DNA from: Acetobacterium sp. KB-1
GTDB taxonomy: Bacteria > Bacillota > Clostridia > Eubacteriales > Eubacteriaceae
Assembly: GCF_003260995.1 (NCBI RefSeq)
Contig: NZ_CP030040.1
Location: 3,512,889 to 3,576,888, forward strand
Reading direction: 5' to 3'
Length of the DNA stretch: 64,000 bases
Shown in pieces: positions 1-8,631 of the stretch; position 1 is the first letter of the stretch; every line of letters begins with the position of its first letter. The position numbers and the translations under genes were made by a program. The notes below the pieces were generated by a model. It did no database searches. It was not told the origin of the DNA and saw only the letters and a list, made by a program, of their open reading frames with translations.

Positions 1-965
1 TTTTGGGTGGGGTATTAATTAGAGGGGAAAAGGGAACGGCCAAATCTACTGCGGTTCGGGCACTGGCGGATTTATTGCCGTCCCGTAGTCAGGTGGAAGG
101 CTGCCCCTTTAGCTGTGATCCCCGGGAACCGGCCAATATGTGCAGTGATTGTCTTAACAAATATCAAAACCAGGAAACCTTTGTGGAGGTTTTTGGACGG
201 ATGAAGGTGGTGGATCTACCAGTCAGTGCTACCGAAGACCGGGTGGTGGGCACCCTGGATATTGAACACGCCATCAAAAAAGGCGAAAAGAAATTTGAAC
301 CGGGAATTCTGGCTCAGGCCAACCGGAACATTCTTTATGTCGATGAGGTAAATCTATTGGATGATCACATCGTCGATGTGCTGCTGGATTCTGCTGCAAT
401 GGGCGTGAACACCATTGAGCGGGAAGGGGTTTCTTTTTTTCATCCCTCACGGTTTATCCTGGTCGGCACCATGAACCCCGAAGAGGGGGATTTAAGACCC
501 CAGCTGTTAGATCGGTTTGGGATGGTGGTGGATGTGATTGGTGAACGTAATCCTGAAAAACGGATTGATGTCATTAAAAACAGACTGGCCTATGAAAAGG
601 ATAAGGAAGCCTTTGCCAAACAGTTTACGACCGACCAGCAGGAGCTACGGGATCGCATTCTTATGGCGAAAAAGCTGCTCGAAAAGGTCAGCTATAGTGA
701 TCAGATGCTAGAGATAGCGGTAAAAATCAGTATCGAATTGGAGGTGGATGGTCATCGGGCCGATATTGCGATGATCAAAACCGCCATGACCATTGCCGCC
801 TTTAAAGGTCAGACGGAGGTTGCTCCAGCCGATATGCAAGAAGCCGCGGAGCTGGTCTTGCCCCATCGCCTGCGTCGTACGCCGTTTGAAGAAGGCATTT
901 ACAATTTTGATCAGGTTGAGCAAATCATTAGTGCCGTCGGGAGTGCTCGCGATGCTGTCGTATAA
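1..965 (+). CDS. Magnesium-chelatase ChlI-like AAA+ ATPase (5' truncated by window)
   Basis: AAA+ ATPase of the ChlI/BchI family, the motor subunit that with a ChlD-type partner drives metal insertion by a large CobN/ChlH-type chelatase. The visible 320 residues begin just before Walker A (GEKGTAKST, about residue 8), so the N-terminal ~35 residues lie outside the window and the TTG at position 3 is not the true start. Walker B is [29 protein letters not shown] is the sensor-1/arginine-finger region. A Cys-containing insert ([10 protein letters not shown]...CSDC) between Walker A and B is typical of ChlI homologues in anaerobes. The next gene starts 55 nt downstream on the same strand and carries a second copy of the AAA+ domain, and a CobN-like gene follows. 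Family is certain; the metal and tetrapyrrole are not. Confidence 0.9.
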   Translation, partial: LGGVLIRGEKGTAKSTAVRALADLLPSRSQVEGCPFSCDPREPANMCSDCLNKYQNQETFVEVFGRMKVVDLPVSATEDRVVGTLDIEHAIKKGEKKFEPGILAQANRNILYVDEVNLLDDHIVDVLLDSAAMGVNTIEREGVSFFHPSRFILVGTMNPEEGDLRPQLLDRFGMVVDVIGERNPEKRIDVIKNRLAYEKDKEAFAKQFTTDQQELRDRILMAKKLLEKVSYSDQMLEIAVKISIELEVDGHRADIAMIKTAMTIAAFKGQTEVAPADMQEAAELVLPHRLRRTPFEEGIYNFDQVEQIISAVGSARDAVV

Positions 966-1020
966 TTCGTTGCGGGACAGCGATCCCGGGAGAAGCCGGC
1001 CAGTTGTGGAGGAATGCCCG

Positions 1021-3018
1021 ATGAATAAAAAAAACCTGAAGCAGATCGGACACCAGGATCGGCCTGCTTATCGCTTTCCTTTTGTCGCCGTCATGGGACA
1101 GGAAAGGGTGAAAAAAGCGCTGATTCTCAATCTGATTAATCCGCTGATCGGCGGGGTGCTGCTTTCGGGAGAAAAGGGTACCGCCAAGTCCACTCTGGTT
1201 CGTAATCTCGGTCAGATTACCCCGAACATGGAGGTGGTGGATTTACCCTTAAATGCCACCGAAGACCGGGTGATTGGTAGTATTGATATTGAAAAAACCA
1301 TTTCTCAGGGTAAGCGAGCTTTTGGCAGCGGGATCTTAAAAAAGGCCCACAAGAACATCTTGTACATCGACGAGGTCAATTTGCTCAGTGAGCACATCGT
1401 TAACAGTATTTTAGAGGTGGCCGCATCCGGGGTGAATCATATTGAGCGGGAAGGTATTTCTTTTGAACATCCCGCCCGGTTTGTACTGATCGGAACCATG
1501 AATCCCGAAGAAGGCTTTTTACGGTCCCAGTTTCTGGATCGGTTTGGACTCTATGTGGCGGTGGAGGGGTCGAAGAATCCGGTTGAGCGAAAAGAGATTG
1601 TCAAACGGCGTCTGGCTTTTGAACACCATCCGGCTAGCTTTGTTAAAGCCTGGGAAGAGGACACCGAGATTTTAAAAAACCAAATACTTGAAGCCAGAAA
1701 GAATCTGGAGGCGGTAAAAATATCGGAAACGGTGTTAAAGCTGACTGCTGATATTGTTAACGAGGCCTATTGTGCCGGCAATCGGGCGGAGCTGATGATG
1801 ATTGAAACGGCCAAAGCTCTGGCGGCTCTGGCAGGACGTCAGAATATTAATATCGATGATATCAAGGAAGCTGCACAGCTCGTTCTGCCCCATCGCAAAC
1901 GGGAAAAGCCCAATGATCCCCAGGAACCGGATGAGCAAAATGATGAAGCACCGGAGCAACAACCAGAAGAAAAAAAACAAGAAAACCCGGAAAAAGATCA
2001 AAACGATGCTGAGGATGACAGCACCGATCAATCCGATCCGGAGGCCTCAGAAGCGCCTGATGATAATGATAAAGACAACGATGACAATGATGACAATGAT
2101 GCGGAGGATTTGGAGCAAGAAGAAATCGAGCCCCCGCAACAACCGGATCTGAGTGAGCTGCTGGATCAGATTGACGCCATCGGCCGAACCTTTATGGTGA
2201 AAAACTTAAATATTAAGGTGCTTGACCGCAAAAAAAGAAGGGGCGAAGGCAAACGGCTTAAAACAAAAACCGATGCCAAAAAAGGGCAGTATATCAAAAG
2301 TGCCCTGCCCCGCAATACGATTAATGACCTGGCCTTTGACGCCACCTTACGGGCGGCAGCGCCCTATCAGCGGGTGCGGGAAGCTAACGGCCTGGCACTG
2401 ATCATCAAAACCGAAGACCTGCGCGAAAAACTGCGGGAAAAGCGCACCGGCAGCACCATTGTTTTTGTGGTCGATGCCAGTGGTTCCATGGGTGTCAAAA
2501 AACGAATGGAAACGGTAAAGGGGGCGGTGGTATCACTGCTTACCGATGCCTATCAGAAACGGGATCGGGTTGGGCTGGTATCCTTTCGTAAAAAAGACGC
2601 TGAGGTACTACTAAACATTACCCGCAGTGTCGATATGGCCGAGAAATGCCTCCGGGATTTACCCACTGGCGGCAAAACCCCACTGGCCGCGGGTTTATTA
2701 AAGGGTTATGAAGTCATTAAGAACGAACAGCGAAAAAATTCGGATCTGTTGCCGATTCTGGTGCTGGTTTCCGATGGACGAACCAATGTCGCACTGGGTG
2801 AAGGGGATTCCTTTACAGAAGCCCTGGAAATGGGCAAACGGATCGCCGGGGAGGGTGTCCAGATGATCGTCGTGGATACTGAGGTGGATTTTATTAAACT
2901 GGGTCTGGCCAGGAAGCTGGCCGCCGCTATGGGTGCCCGTTACTACCGGATTGAAGATCTGGAAGCGGATGTGCTGGCTGAAGCTGTCCGGGATCTTTCC
3001 AAAGAATCGTCATTTTAG
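1021..3018 (+). CDS. ChlD-like chelatase subunit: AAA+ domain, acidic linker, VWA domain
   Basis: 665 aa. An N-terminal AAA+ domain (Walker [10 protein letters not shown] near residue 44, Walker B ILYIDEVNLL) closely resembles the preceding ChlI-like protein. A strongly acidic, Asp/Glu/Gln/Pro-rich linker follows (about residues 300-385), then a C-terminal von Willebrand A domain with an intact MIDAS motif (DASGSMG near residue 489). This is the ChlD/BchD architecture, the platform that couples ChlI hexamers to the large chelatase subunit. ATG 1021 is chosen because GGAGG sits at 1008-1012; the same frame stays open upstream over the previous gene, but no start there has a Shine-Dalgarno. The CobN-like gene begins 9 nt after the stop, so the two are cotranscribed and probably form one complex. 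Confidence 0.9.
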   Translation: MNKKNLKQIGHQDRPAYRFPFVAVMGQERVKKALILNLINPLIGGVLLSGEKGTAKSTLVRNLGQITPNMEVVDLPLNATEDRVIGSIDIEKTISQGKRAFGSGILKKAHKNILYIDEVNLLSEHIVNSILEVAASGVNHIEREGISFEHPARFVLIGTMNPEEGFLRSQFLDRFGLYVAVEGSKNPVERKEIVKRRLAFEHHPASFVKAWEEDTEILKNQILEARKNLEAVKISETVLKLTADIVNEAYCAGNRAELMMIETAKALAALAGRQNINIDDIKEAAQLVLPHRKREKPNDPQEPDEQNDEAPEQQPEEKKQENPEKDQNDAEDDSTDQSDPEASEAPDDNDKDNDDNDDNDAEDLEQEEIEPPQQPDLSELLDQIDAIGRTFMVKNLNIKVLDRKKRRGEGKRLKTKTDAKKGQYIKSALPRNTINDLAFDATLRAAAPYQRVREANGLALIIKTEDLREKLREKRTGSTIVFVVDASGSMGVKKRMETVKGAVVSLLTDAYQKRDRVGLVSFRKKDAEVLLNITRSVDMAEKCLRDLPTGGKTPLAAGLLKGYEVIKNEQRKNSDLLPILVLVSDGRTNVALGEGDSFTEALEMGKRIAGEGVQMIVVDTEVDFIKLGLARKLAAAMGARYYRIEDLEADVLAEAVRDLSKESSF

Positions 3019-3027
3019 GGGGAAACA

Positions 3028-6000
3028 GTGAGTAATCAAGCGAACAGACGGATAAATAAAAAACAGAGCGATTTAAAACAGACCAATGGCGTCAGGGCGT
3101 CCGCCCACCAAGAAGGCAAATTAAAATCAGGCGAGCCAGCTGATTCCGAAAATTTTTCAAAACGCGTTCGGGATGGTATCTTTCATCCCGATACAAAAAT
3201 TGTTTTTTCGAGCTTGGCGGCTTATCAGAATTGGTATCGTGGTTTGGACGATGCCCAAATGGTGGTAGGCATTCTAACCCACTACGAAAACTGGATTAAG
3301 AAAAAAGCGGCGGTGGAGGAAGCCTTAATTCGGGAGTTGGAGGTTCAGGGGATTCGGGTGATCCCGGTTTTTAGTTATTCGTCAGCGGATGAAGAAAGTG
3401 GGGTAAAAGGGTTTAGAACCATTATCAGCGATTATTTTTCCAGCAATGGAAAACTCAGCATTGATGGACTCATTAATTTTCAAATGCAGGCCGCTACCGG
3501 AAATACGCAATCCGGAGACTTGTTTTCTCAAAGTGTGGCTGTTTTTAAGGAAATGAATATCCCGGTTTTTCGGCCGGTTGTCAGTCGGCTCCAGAATCAG
3601 CAGCAATGGGAAGCGAATTTAGCCGGTCTTTCGGCGGAAATATCCTGGGCCTTTACCACCAGTGAAATGATGGGGATGATTGAACCGATTATTATTGGTA
3701 CCCGCAAAGATACTCAGGATATGCTGAAGATGACGCCGATTCCCGAGCGGATTTCGCGGCTGGTTGCCAGAATTATTCGACGCATTGAACTTAAAAAGGT
3801 GAAAGCTGCTGATAAAAAAATCGTGTTAATGCTACACTGTTCACCCTGCGCGGGCGTTGAAGCGACGCTGGGATCAGGGGCCGGGCTTAATGTCTTTGAA
3901 AGTGTGGTGCGGATGTTGAAAACCTTGAAAGCCGCAGGCTACCAGATAACGGACATTCCCGCCGATGGACCGGCTCTTAAAAAAATGATGCTGGATAAAA
4001 AAGCCTATCAGGATTTTCGTTGGACCACGGTTGAGGACATTGTCAAGGCTGGCGGTGACATCTATCGGATGCCACTGTCCGGCCGGGGCGGATACAATCA
4101 ATTCTATGAGAACTTGGACCCGCTGCTCAGAGCGTCGATGGAAGCAGCCTGGGGACCACCGCCCGGGGAAGGGATGGTTTTCGAGAATCAGCTGGTCATT
4201 ACCGGGCTGAATTTTGGCAATGTGTGGGTGATGCTTCAGCCCAAACGGGGCTGTTATGGCCCGAAATGTACCGGGGAAGTCTGCAAGATTCTTCATGATC
4301 CAGCCTGCCCGCCGCCCCATCAGTATCTGGCCACCTATCGCTATATCGATGAGTTGTTAAAGGCCCATGCCGTAGTTCACGTCGGAACTGCTGGCAGTTT
4401 GGAGCATTTGCCGGGAAAAACCAATGCGTTGTCAGAATTCTGCTGGCCGGACGTGGTGATTGGCAATCTGCCTAATTTTTATTGCTATAATGCCGCCATC
4501 GGCGTCGAAGGCGTGGGTACCAAGCGCCGTAATTATGCGGTGGTGCTTGATTATCTGCCCAGCTGTCTCAATACCGATTATACCCGGATTGAAGTGATCA
4601 ATGAGTTGGGAAACTACCTGGAGGCGGTTGATGTTCAAAGTCAGCAGGTTGAAGTGATGCAGAATAGCATTGAAAATCGCATCAATCAGACACCGGAATA
4701 TTGCAAAATCGTTGAAAAAGAAGTGGCATTTTTAGAAGGCGTAAAAAAACTCAAGGGTTTACTAACTCAGTCCATCACCCATTCCTTTGAACAGGAGAAT
4801 CATATTTGGGGAGAGGTTCCCAAACTCAGTCATCAGGTATCCTATATCAAAGAATCAATTGATGGAACCAGCTTGTATGCATCGCTGGTGAAAAAAGACT
4901 GTATCGATGACTATACCTATCATTCGGAAATGTTGTTGTTGATTTCTGGTTTGCTCAGCCCGACTAAAACTGCAGAACTCCAGTCGCACCCCAGTGATGT
5001 GATGGTACCGGGCATTCTGGAAGCGGCGGTGCTGGAAAATGAAATAAAAAACAACCAAAGCAGTTTGATGAGTGTTGAAAATGAATCAAGGGCCCTGATC
5101 GAGGCCTTGATGGGGGATTACATAGAGCCGGGGCTGGCGGGCTCACCCCGGGATGGACTGGGGCGGATTATGCCAACCGGGCGAAATTTTTACTTGATGG
5201 ATACCCAAAAAGTTCCCACCAAATCGGCCTATGCCATTGGGGTGGAAATGGCGGATCAATTAATTCGTCAACATCAAAAAGACACCGGACAATTTCCCGA
5301 AAAGGTGGCCATGAACATGATTTCCACCGACATCTCGATGACCAATGGAGAACAGCTTTCTCAGGTTCTGGCCTTATTGGGCGTTACACCGGTCTGGAAT
5401 GAATCGGGGATTGTGATGGATGTCAAGGCGATTCCATTAGAAGCACTGGGACGGCCGAGAATTGACGTGATCATCCGGATTTCCGGCGTTTTAAGAGATT
5501 CCTATCCCGATCTGATTGCCTTGATGGATCAGGCAGTGCAAATGGTGGCTGTGCTTAACGAACCAGAAAGCTTAAATTTTGTTCGCCGCAATGCCTTAAA
5601 AACAATCAATGAACTGGCAGGAACAGAAGAAGTGGCCCAGGAAACGAGGTGGCGGCGTGCCACCATGCGGATCTTTGGCGACAAGCCGGGAACCTACGGC
5701 TCTGGCGTAGATCTGGCCTTAAAAGCCAGTGCCTGGGAGTCGGAAGATGAGTTGGCCAAGGTGTTTACCTCATTTTCGGGTTATGCCTATGGCGATGGTT
5801 TAAACGGAGCGGTGTCCCATAAAGAATTTGTGGATAACGTTAAGTCGGCGGAGCTTGTTTTTGAAACCTCAGTGAGTAATCGGTATGACCTGCTTTCATC
5901 TGGCTATAGCGCTTCGGTGATCGGCGGTTTTAACATGGTCAAAAATCAGTTTGATCAGGATGCGCTCAAACAATATCACGGGACCTCCAACAATAAAGAA

Positions 6001-6504
6001 AAGGTAGTTATTACAACAATGGCAGATGAGCTCAATCGCATTGTCGAAGGCACCTTATTTAATCCGCTCTGGAACCGCTCAGTAATGGACAAGGGCTATC
6101 GTGGTGCCGCCGAGGTAATGCGAAAGGCGCAAACCATTTTTAGCTGGAAGTGTACCACCAAAAATGTTGATGACAGGGCTATTGATGAAATCGTTAAGAC
6201 CTATCTCGGTGATCCGGAAATGGCAAGCTGGCTTAGCCAGGAGAATAGCTTTGCCATTGAGGAAATGTCAAGACGATTTCTGGAGCTCCACCAACGACAA
6301 AAATGGAATCCTAGTCTCGAGGCATTAGAAATTTTAACAAATATTTATATGAAAATTGAGGGTGATATGGAAGAGCTGATGGAAGAATCCCAGGGTGATT
6401 ACCAGGGCGGGACAATCGAAATTGTCGGTCACCAGGATGTGGAAGCATGGAACAAAAGTATTCAGGAAGTGGATGCCCTGTTCGATTCAGAGAAAAGTCT
6501 GTAA
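3028..6504 (+). CDS. CobN/BchH-like chelatase large subunit
   Basis: 1158 aa, GTG start with GGGGGA at 3018-3023. It belongs to the CobN/ChlH superfamily of ATP-dependent metal-tetrapyrrole chelatases. Recognisable blocks are GSGAGLNVFESVVRML (about residue 284), the GRGGYNQFYENL segment, the Cys-bearing PKRGCYGPKCTGEVC segment, HVGTAGSLEHLPGK, and the NRYDLLSSGYSASVIGGFN segment typical of CobN C-termini. With the ChlI- and ChlD-like genes it makes a full three-subunit chelatase set. Anaerobic B12 makers insert cobalt early with the small CbiK/CbiX chelatase, so a CobN set in an acetogen may act on another tetrapyrrole or metal. A radical SAM gene follows, which could modify the same product. 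Substrate assignment would be inference. Confidence 0.85.
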   Translation: MSNQANRRINKKQSDLKQTNGVRASAHQEGKLKSGEPADSENFSKRVRDGIFHPDTKIVFSSLAAYQNWYRGLDDAQMVVGILTHYENWIKKKAAVEEALIRELEVQGIRVIPVFSYSSADEESGVKGFRTIISDYFSSNGKLSIDGLINFQMQAATGNTQSGDLFSQSVAVFKEMNIPVFRPVVSRLQNQQQWEANLAGLSAEISWAFTTSEMMGMIEPIIIGTRKDTQDMLKMTPIPERISRLVARIIRRIELKKVKAADKKIVLMLHCSPCAGVEATLGSGAGLNVFESVVRMLKTLKAAGYQITDIPADGPALKKMMLDKKAYQDFRWTTVEDIVKAGGDIYRMPLSGRGGYNQFYENLDPLLRASMEAAWGPPPGEGMVFENQLVITGLNFGNVWVMLQPKRGCYGPKCTGEVCKILHDPACPPPHQYLATYRYIDELLKAHAVVHVGTAGSLEHLPGKTNALSEFCWPDVVIGNLPNFYCYNAAIGVEGVGTKRRNYAVVLDYLPSCLNTDYTRIEVINELGNYLEAVDVQSQQVEVMQNSIENRINQTPEYCKIVEKEVAFLEGVKKLKGLLTQSITHSFEQENHIWGEVPKLSHQVSYIKESIDGTSLYASLVKKDCIDDYTYHSEMLLLISGLLSPTKTAELQSHPSDVMVPGILEAAVLENEIKNNQSSLMSVENESRALIEALMGDYIEPGLAGSPRDGLGRIMPTGRNFYLMDTQKVPTKSAYAIGVEMADQLIRQHQKDTGQFPEKVAMNMISTDISMTNGEQLSQVLALLGVTPVWNESGIVMDVKAIPLEALGRPRIDVIIRISGVLRDSYPDLIALMDQAVQMVAVLNEPESLNFVRRNALKTINELAGTEEVAQETRWRRATMRIFGDKPGTYGSGVDLALKASAWESEDELAKVFTSFSGYAYGDGLNGAVSHKEFVDNVKSAELVFETSVSNRYDLLSSGYSASVIGGFNMVKNQFDQDALKQYHGTSNNKEKVVITTMADELNRIVEGTLFNPLWNRSVMDKGYRGAAEVMRKAQTIFSWKCTTKNVDDRAIDEIVKTYLGDPEMASWLSQENSFAIEEMSRRFLELHQRQKWNPSLEALEILTNIYMKIEGDMEELMEESQGDYQGGTIEIVGHQDVEAWNKSIQEVDALFDSEKSL

Positions 6505-6559
6505 AAAGAAGTGATGGGTGAGATCACAATTTTTAAGACGTGTAACGGAGGTGGTTATT

Positions 6560-7573
6560 ATTTCAAAAGAAAGTGTGCTAATTGTCCTTTGGACTACCGG
6601 TCGCTGTAATCTGGCCTGCGAATACTGTTATGCCGGTTTAACCCATCTAAAAGCGGATATGGATTTTGAGACCGCGGCTCAGACGCTGGATCTGTTTTCC
6701 GATCATTATATGAAAATTCAGTTCGCCGGGGGAGAACCGCTGCTGAACTACCCTTTAATCTGTCAAGTGGTTTCTTATGTGAAGGAAAAAAATTACAATG
6801 CCAGCTTTCAGATGCAGACCAACGGCATCTGCATTACCCCGGAGATTGCCGTGGGCCTGAAAAAAATGAGGATTGCCTTAGGGGTCAGTCTTGATGGTCC
6901 CCCGGAGGTGAATGAGTTTACCCGGGGAAGGACAAGAGACGTGATTGCCGGGATTGGGTGTCTGGCTAATGAAGGAATCAAAATCAATCTCAACAGCGTG
7001 GTGACCAGTCACAGCATCACACAGCTTCCCAAGCTGGTCAGTTTCGCCTATTATTTGGGTAATGTAGGCGGGATTGGCCTTGATTTATTGCGGGATGCAG
7101 GGCGCGCCAGAGACCAGCGGGCGATCATCAAAAAAGCCACCCCAGAGCAAATCAAGACAGCGTTGACGAAAATGGTTGAGACTGCTGAGGAATTATATCG
7201 GCTGACTGGTAAAAAAATTGTGATCCGTGAGGTTCATGAAGCGAAGCAGCGGTTGAAAATGACCTCGTGCAACAAGGAATACTGTTATGCATCCTGCGGT
7301 AGATCCTATGTCGTGCTGCCTTGTGGCGATGTTTACCCTTGCGGATCACTAATTGAAAATCCGAAATATTTTATGGGGAATGTGGTAAAAGCGCGCCCCT
7401 TAAAAAACGTTGTCATTGTAAAGGCAGAATCGCAAGGCTGTAAAACATGTGACTATTATAGCATCTGTCCCGGGGGCTGTCCCTCGCGCCTGATCTTAAA
7501 TGATGAAAAAAAACAGGACACCTCGCTGGACTGCGTGTTAAAAAAGGCCGCCTTTGAGCTGGCCAGACAATAA
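6560..7573 (+). CDS. Radical SAM/SPASM-type protein next to the chelatase genes
   Basis: About 338 aa. The N-terminal radical SAM cluster motif is CNLACEYC (CX3CX2C), followed by QFAGGEPLLNYP, the SAM-binding GGE region. The C-terminus holds a Cys-rich SPASM/Twitch-like region (C..CYASC, LPCGDVYPCG, GCKTCDYYSICPGGCPSR) expected to bind one or two further [4Fe-4S] clusters. Relatives include the haem-pathway proteins NirJ/AhbC/AhbD and peptide-modifying SPASM enzymes. The start is odd: a perfect GGAGGTGG lies at 6547-6554, and the only in-frame codon at usual spacing is ATT (6557 or 6560). GTG codons exist at 6518, 6551 and 6575 but are badly placed. Adjacency to the chelatase suggests tetrapyrrole modification, which is inference. 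Confidence 0.8.
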   Translation: MSKESVLIVLWTTGRCNLACEYCYAGLTHLKADMDFETAAQTLDLFSDHYMKIQFAGGEPLLNYPLICQVVSYVKEKNYNASFQMQTNGICITPEIAVGLKKMRIALGVSLDGPPEVNEFTRGRTRDVIAGIGCLANEGIKINLNSVVTSHSITQLPKLVSFAYYLGNVGGIGLDLLRDAGRARDQRAIIKKATPEQIKTALTKMVETAEELYRLTGKKIVIREVHEAKQRLKMTSCNKEYCYASCGRSYVVLPCGDVYPCGSLIENPKYFMGNVVKARPLKNVVIVKAESQGCKTCDYYSICPGGCPSRLILNDEKKQDTSLDCVLKKAAFELARQ

Positions 7574-7660
7574 CAAGGCTTGGTGAAGTGGGAAACGATT
7601 AAGACGCAAGTTTAGCAATCATATCGCTGTTTGAAAGTAAGTCTACGGCAGGTCGTTTGC

Positions 7661-8122
7661 TTAATGATCAAAAGCGACATACGCCTGAATAACCGTCTTA
7701 AGTTCAGAGACCCCTTCGCCGGTCAATGCACTTACCGGGTGAATCTTATCAGGGTGGACTCCGGCATAAGTCAGGTAGCGTAGACTTCGCTTGAGGTTAC
7801 AGTGTTTATGATCAATTTTGGTAATAACCCCAATTACGGGGATGTTATAGGTACAGACAAAATTAGGTGGAACCGAGTTTTGGTGATCGGTGCTGGAATT
7901 AATTAGAATAATCAGCCCCGCATCACAGGTTACATTAATGGCCTGAGGACGAAAACAGGGTAATTCAACAAATTCGCCAGGGGTATCAATAAAATGATCA
8001 GAATAACTGACCTGCTGGGTTTTCCCATAGGTAATAAATTCATTGGTCAGCCGTAAAAATAGGGTGGTTTTACCGCTACCGATCCGTCCGATGAGGGCGA
8101 TGCGATTTTTATTATTGGCCAT
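7661..8122 (-). CDS. EutP/PduV-family small GTPase
   Basis: 153 aa. P-loop protein with G1 GRIGSGKT near the N-terminus, the family-typical DTPGEFVE (G3 region), G4 TKID and G5-like SALTGEG. The TQQVSYSDHFIDTPGE block is diagnostic of EutP/PduV, proteins encoded in ethanolamine and propanediol microcompartment operons but also found alone. ATG 8122 has GGAGGA 7 nt upstream; the frame extends further upstream but without a ribosome site. No eut or pdu enzymes are adjacent. It converges with the radical SAM gene and stands behind a small ORF and a terminator-like hairpin on the same strand. Function here is unknown. Confidence 0.8.
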   Translation of the reverse strand: MANNKNRIALIGRIGSGKTTLFLRLTNEFITYGKTQQVSYSDHFIDTPGEFVELPCFRPQAINVTCDAGLIILINSSTDHQNSVPPNFVCTYNIPVIGVITKIDHKHCNLKRSLRYLTYAGVHPDKIHPVSALTGEGVSELKTVIQAYVAFDH

Positions 8123-8153
8123 AAATAAATCCTCCAGTCTGCAAAAAACAAAA

Positions 8154-8175
8154 AAACCTTTTTTAAAAAAGGTTT
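8154..8175 (-). terminator. Perfect AT-rich inverted repeat between small ORF and eutP-like gene
   Basis: AAACCTTTTTT at 8154-8164 is directly followed by its reverse complement at 8165-8175, and on the minus strand a T-rich tract follows. It can act as an intrinsic terminator or attenuator reading towards the GTPase gene, whose start lies 32 nt further on. Confidence 0.5.
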
Positions 8176-8266
8176 GCAAATACGGAGTTGTTTCCGTGAC
8201 GCCTGCAGTTGATCGGTGGGGCGTCATTTCGTTTTATTCTCACATTTTGCAGCCTTCTTTGAAGCT

Positions 8267-8359
8267 TCAAACAGATCGTGTTTTGACAAAAATATCCTGA
8301 CTCAGAGGGACATCATACACACAGCCTTCTTGGTTAACCCAATGACTGAATGCGTCCAT
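8267..8359 (-). CDS. Possible 30-aa peptide, or frameshifted 44-aa ORF (8224-8359)
   Basis: An ATG at 8359 follows AAGGAGAAGAAT, a good Shine-Dalgarno, and a strong minus-strand promoter lies 80-100 nt upstream. The frame encodes MDAFSHWVNQEGCVYDVPLS plus ten residues, then TGA at 8269-8267. Near the end lies an A4 run; removing one A opens the frame to a stop at 8224 and gives a Lys-rich tail with one Cys (44 aa in total). This could be a genuine short peptide, a decayed gene, or a sequencing slip in the homopolymer. I do not recognise it. It is probably cotranscribed with the EutP-like GTPase unless the intervening hairpin stops transcription. Confidence 0.35.
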   Translation of the reverse strand: MDAFSHWVNQEGCVYDVPLSQDIFVKTRSV

Positions 8360-8435
8360 ATTCTTCTCCTTACAGTAGCAAAGAAACTGTCGCGGATTTT
8401 TACCGCGTTCCTTTTGTAAACACTTTTTCTAGTTT

Positions 8436-8464
8436 ATTATAGTCTAAAATCGGTCAATAATCAA
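8436..8464 (-). promoter_or_regulatory. Sigma-A-type promoter for small ORF/eutP-like unit
   Basis: On the minus strand TTGATT (8464-8459) and TATAAT (8441-8436) are separated by exactly 17 nt. It points to the small ORF at 8359 and the EutP-like gene. Confidence 0.6.
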
Positions 8465-8546
8465 GCACCTTGATCATTTTTAAAAGGACCAAGGATTAAT
8501 ACAAGTGAAGAAATTTGGCTGCTTGCGAAGAAAAAGGGTTGGTTAC

Positions 8547-8576
8547 TTGACATATGCCAATAACCTATTATATAAT
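8547..8576 (+). promoter_or_regulatory. Promoter of the molybdate-type ABC operon
   Basis: TTGACA at 8547-8552 and TATAAT at 8571-8576, spacer 18 nt. The -35 continues as TTGACATATGCC, the same ten to twelve bases seen at 20488 and partly at 17975 and 12946. The CATATG extension may be part of a shared operator. Confidence 0.7.
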
Positions 8577-8631
8577 TCAAAACATATCTAAACGTTACAA
8601 AACAATACTAAAGTAATGAAAAGGAGATGTG

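Noticed and set aside
793-1020. N-terminal extension of the ChlD-like gene
   Set aside because: It overlaps the ChlI-like gene in another frame; the ribosome site and AAA+ start agree with 1021.
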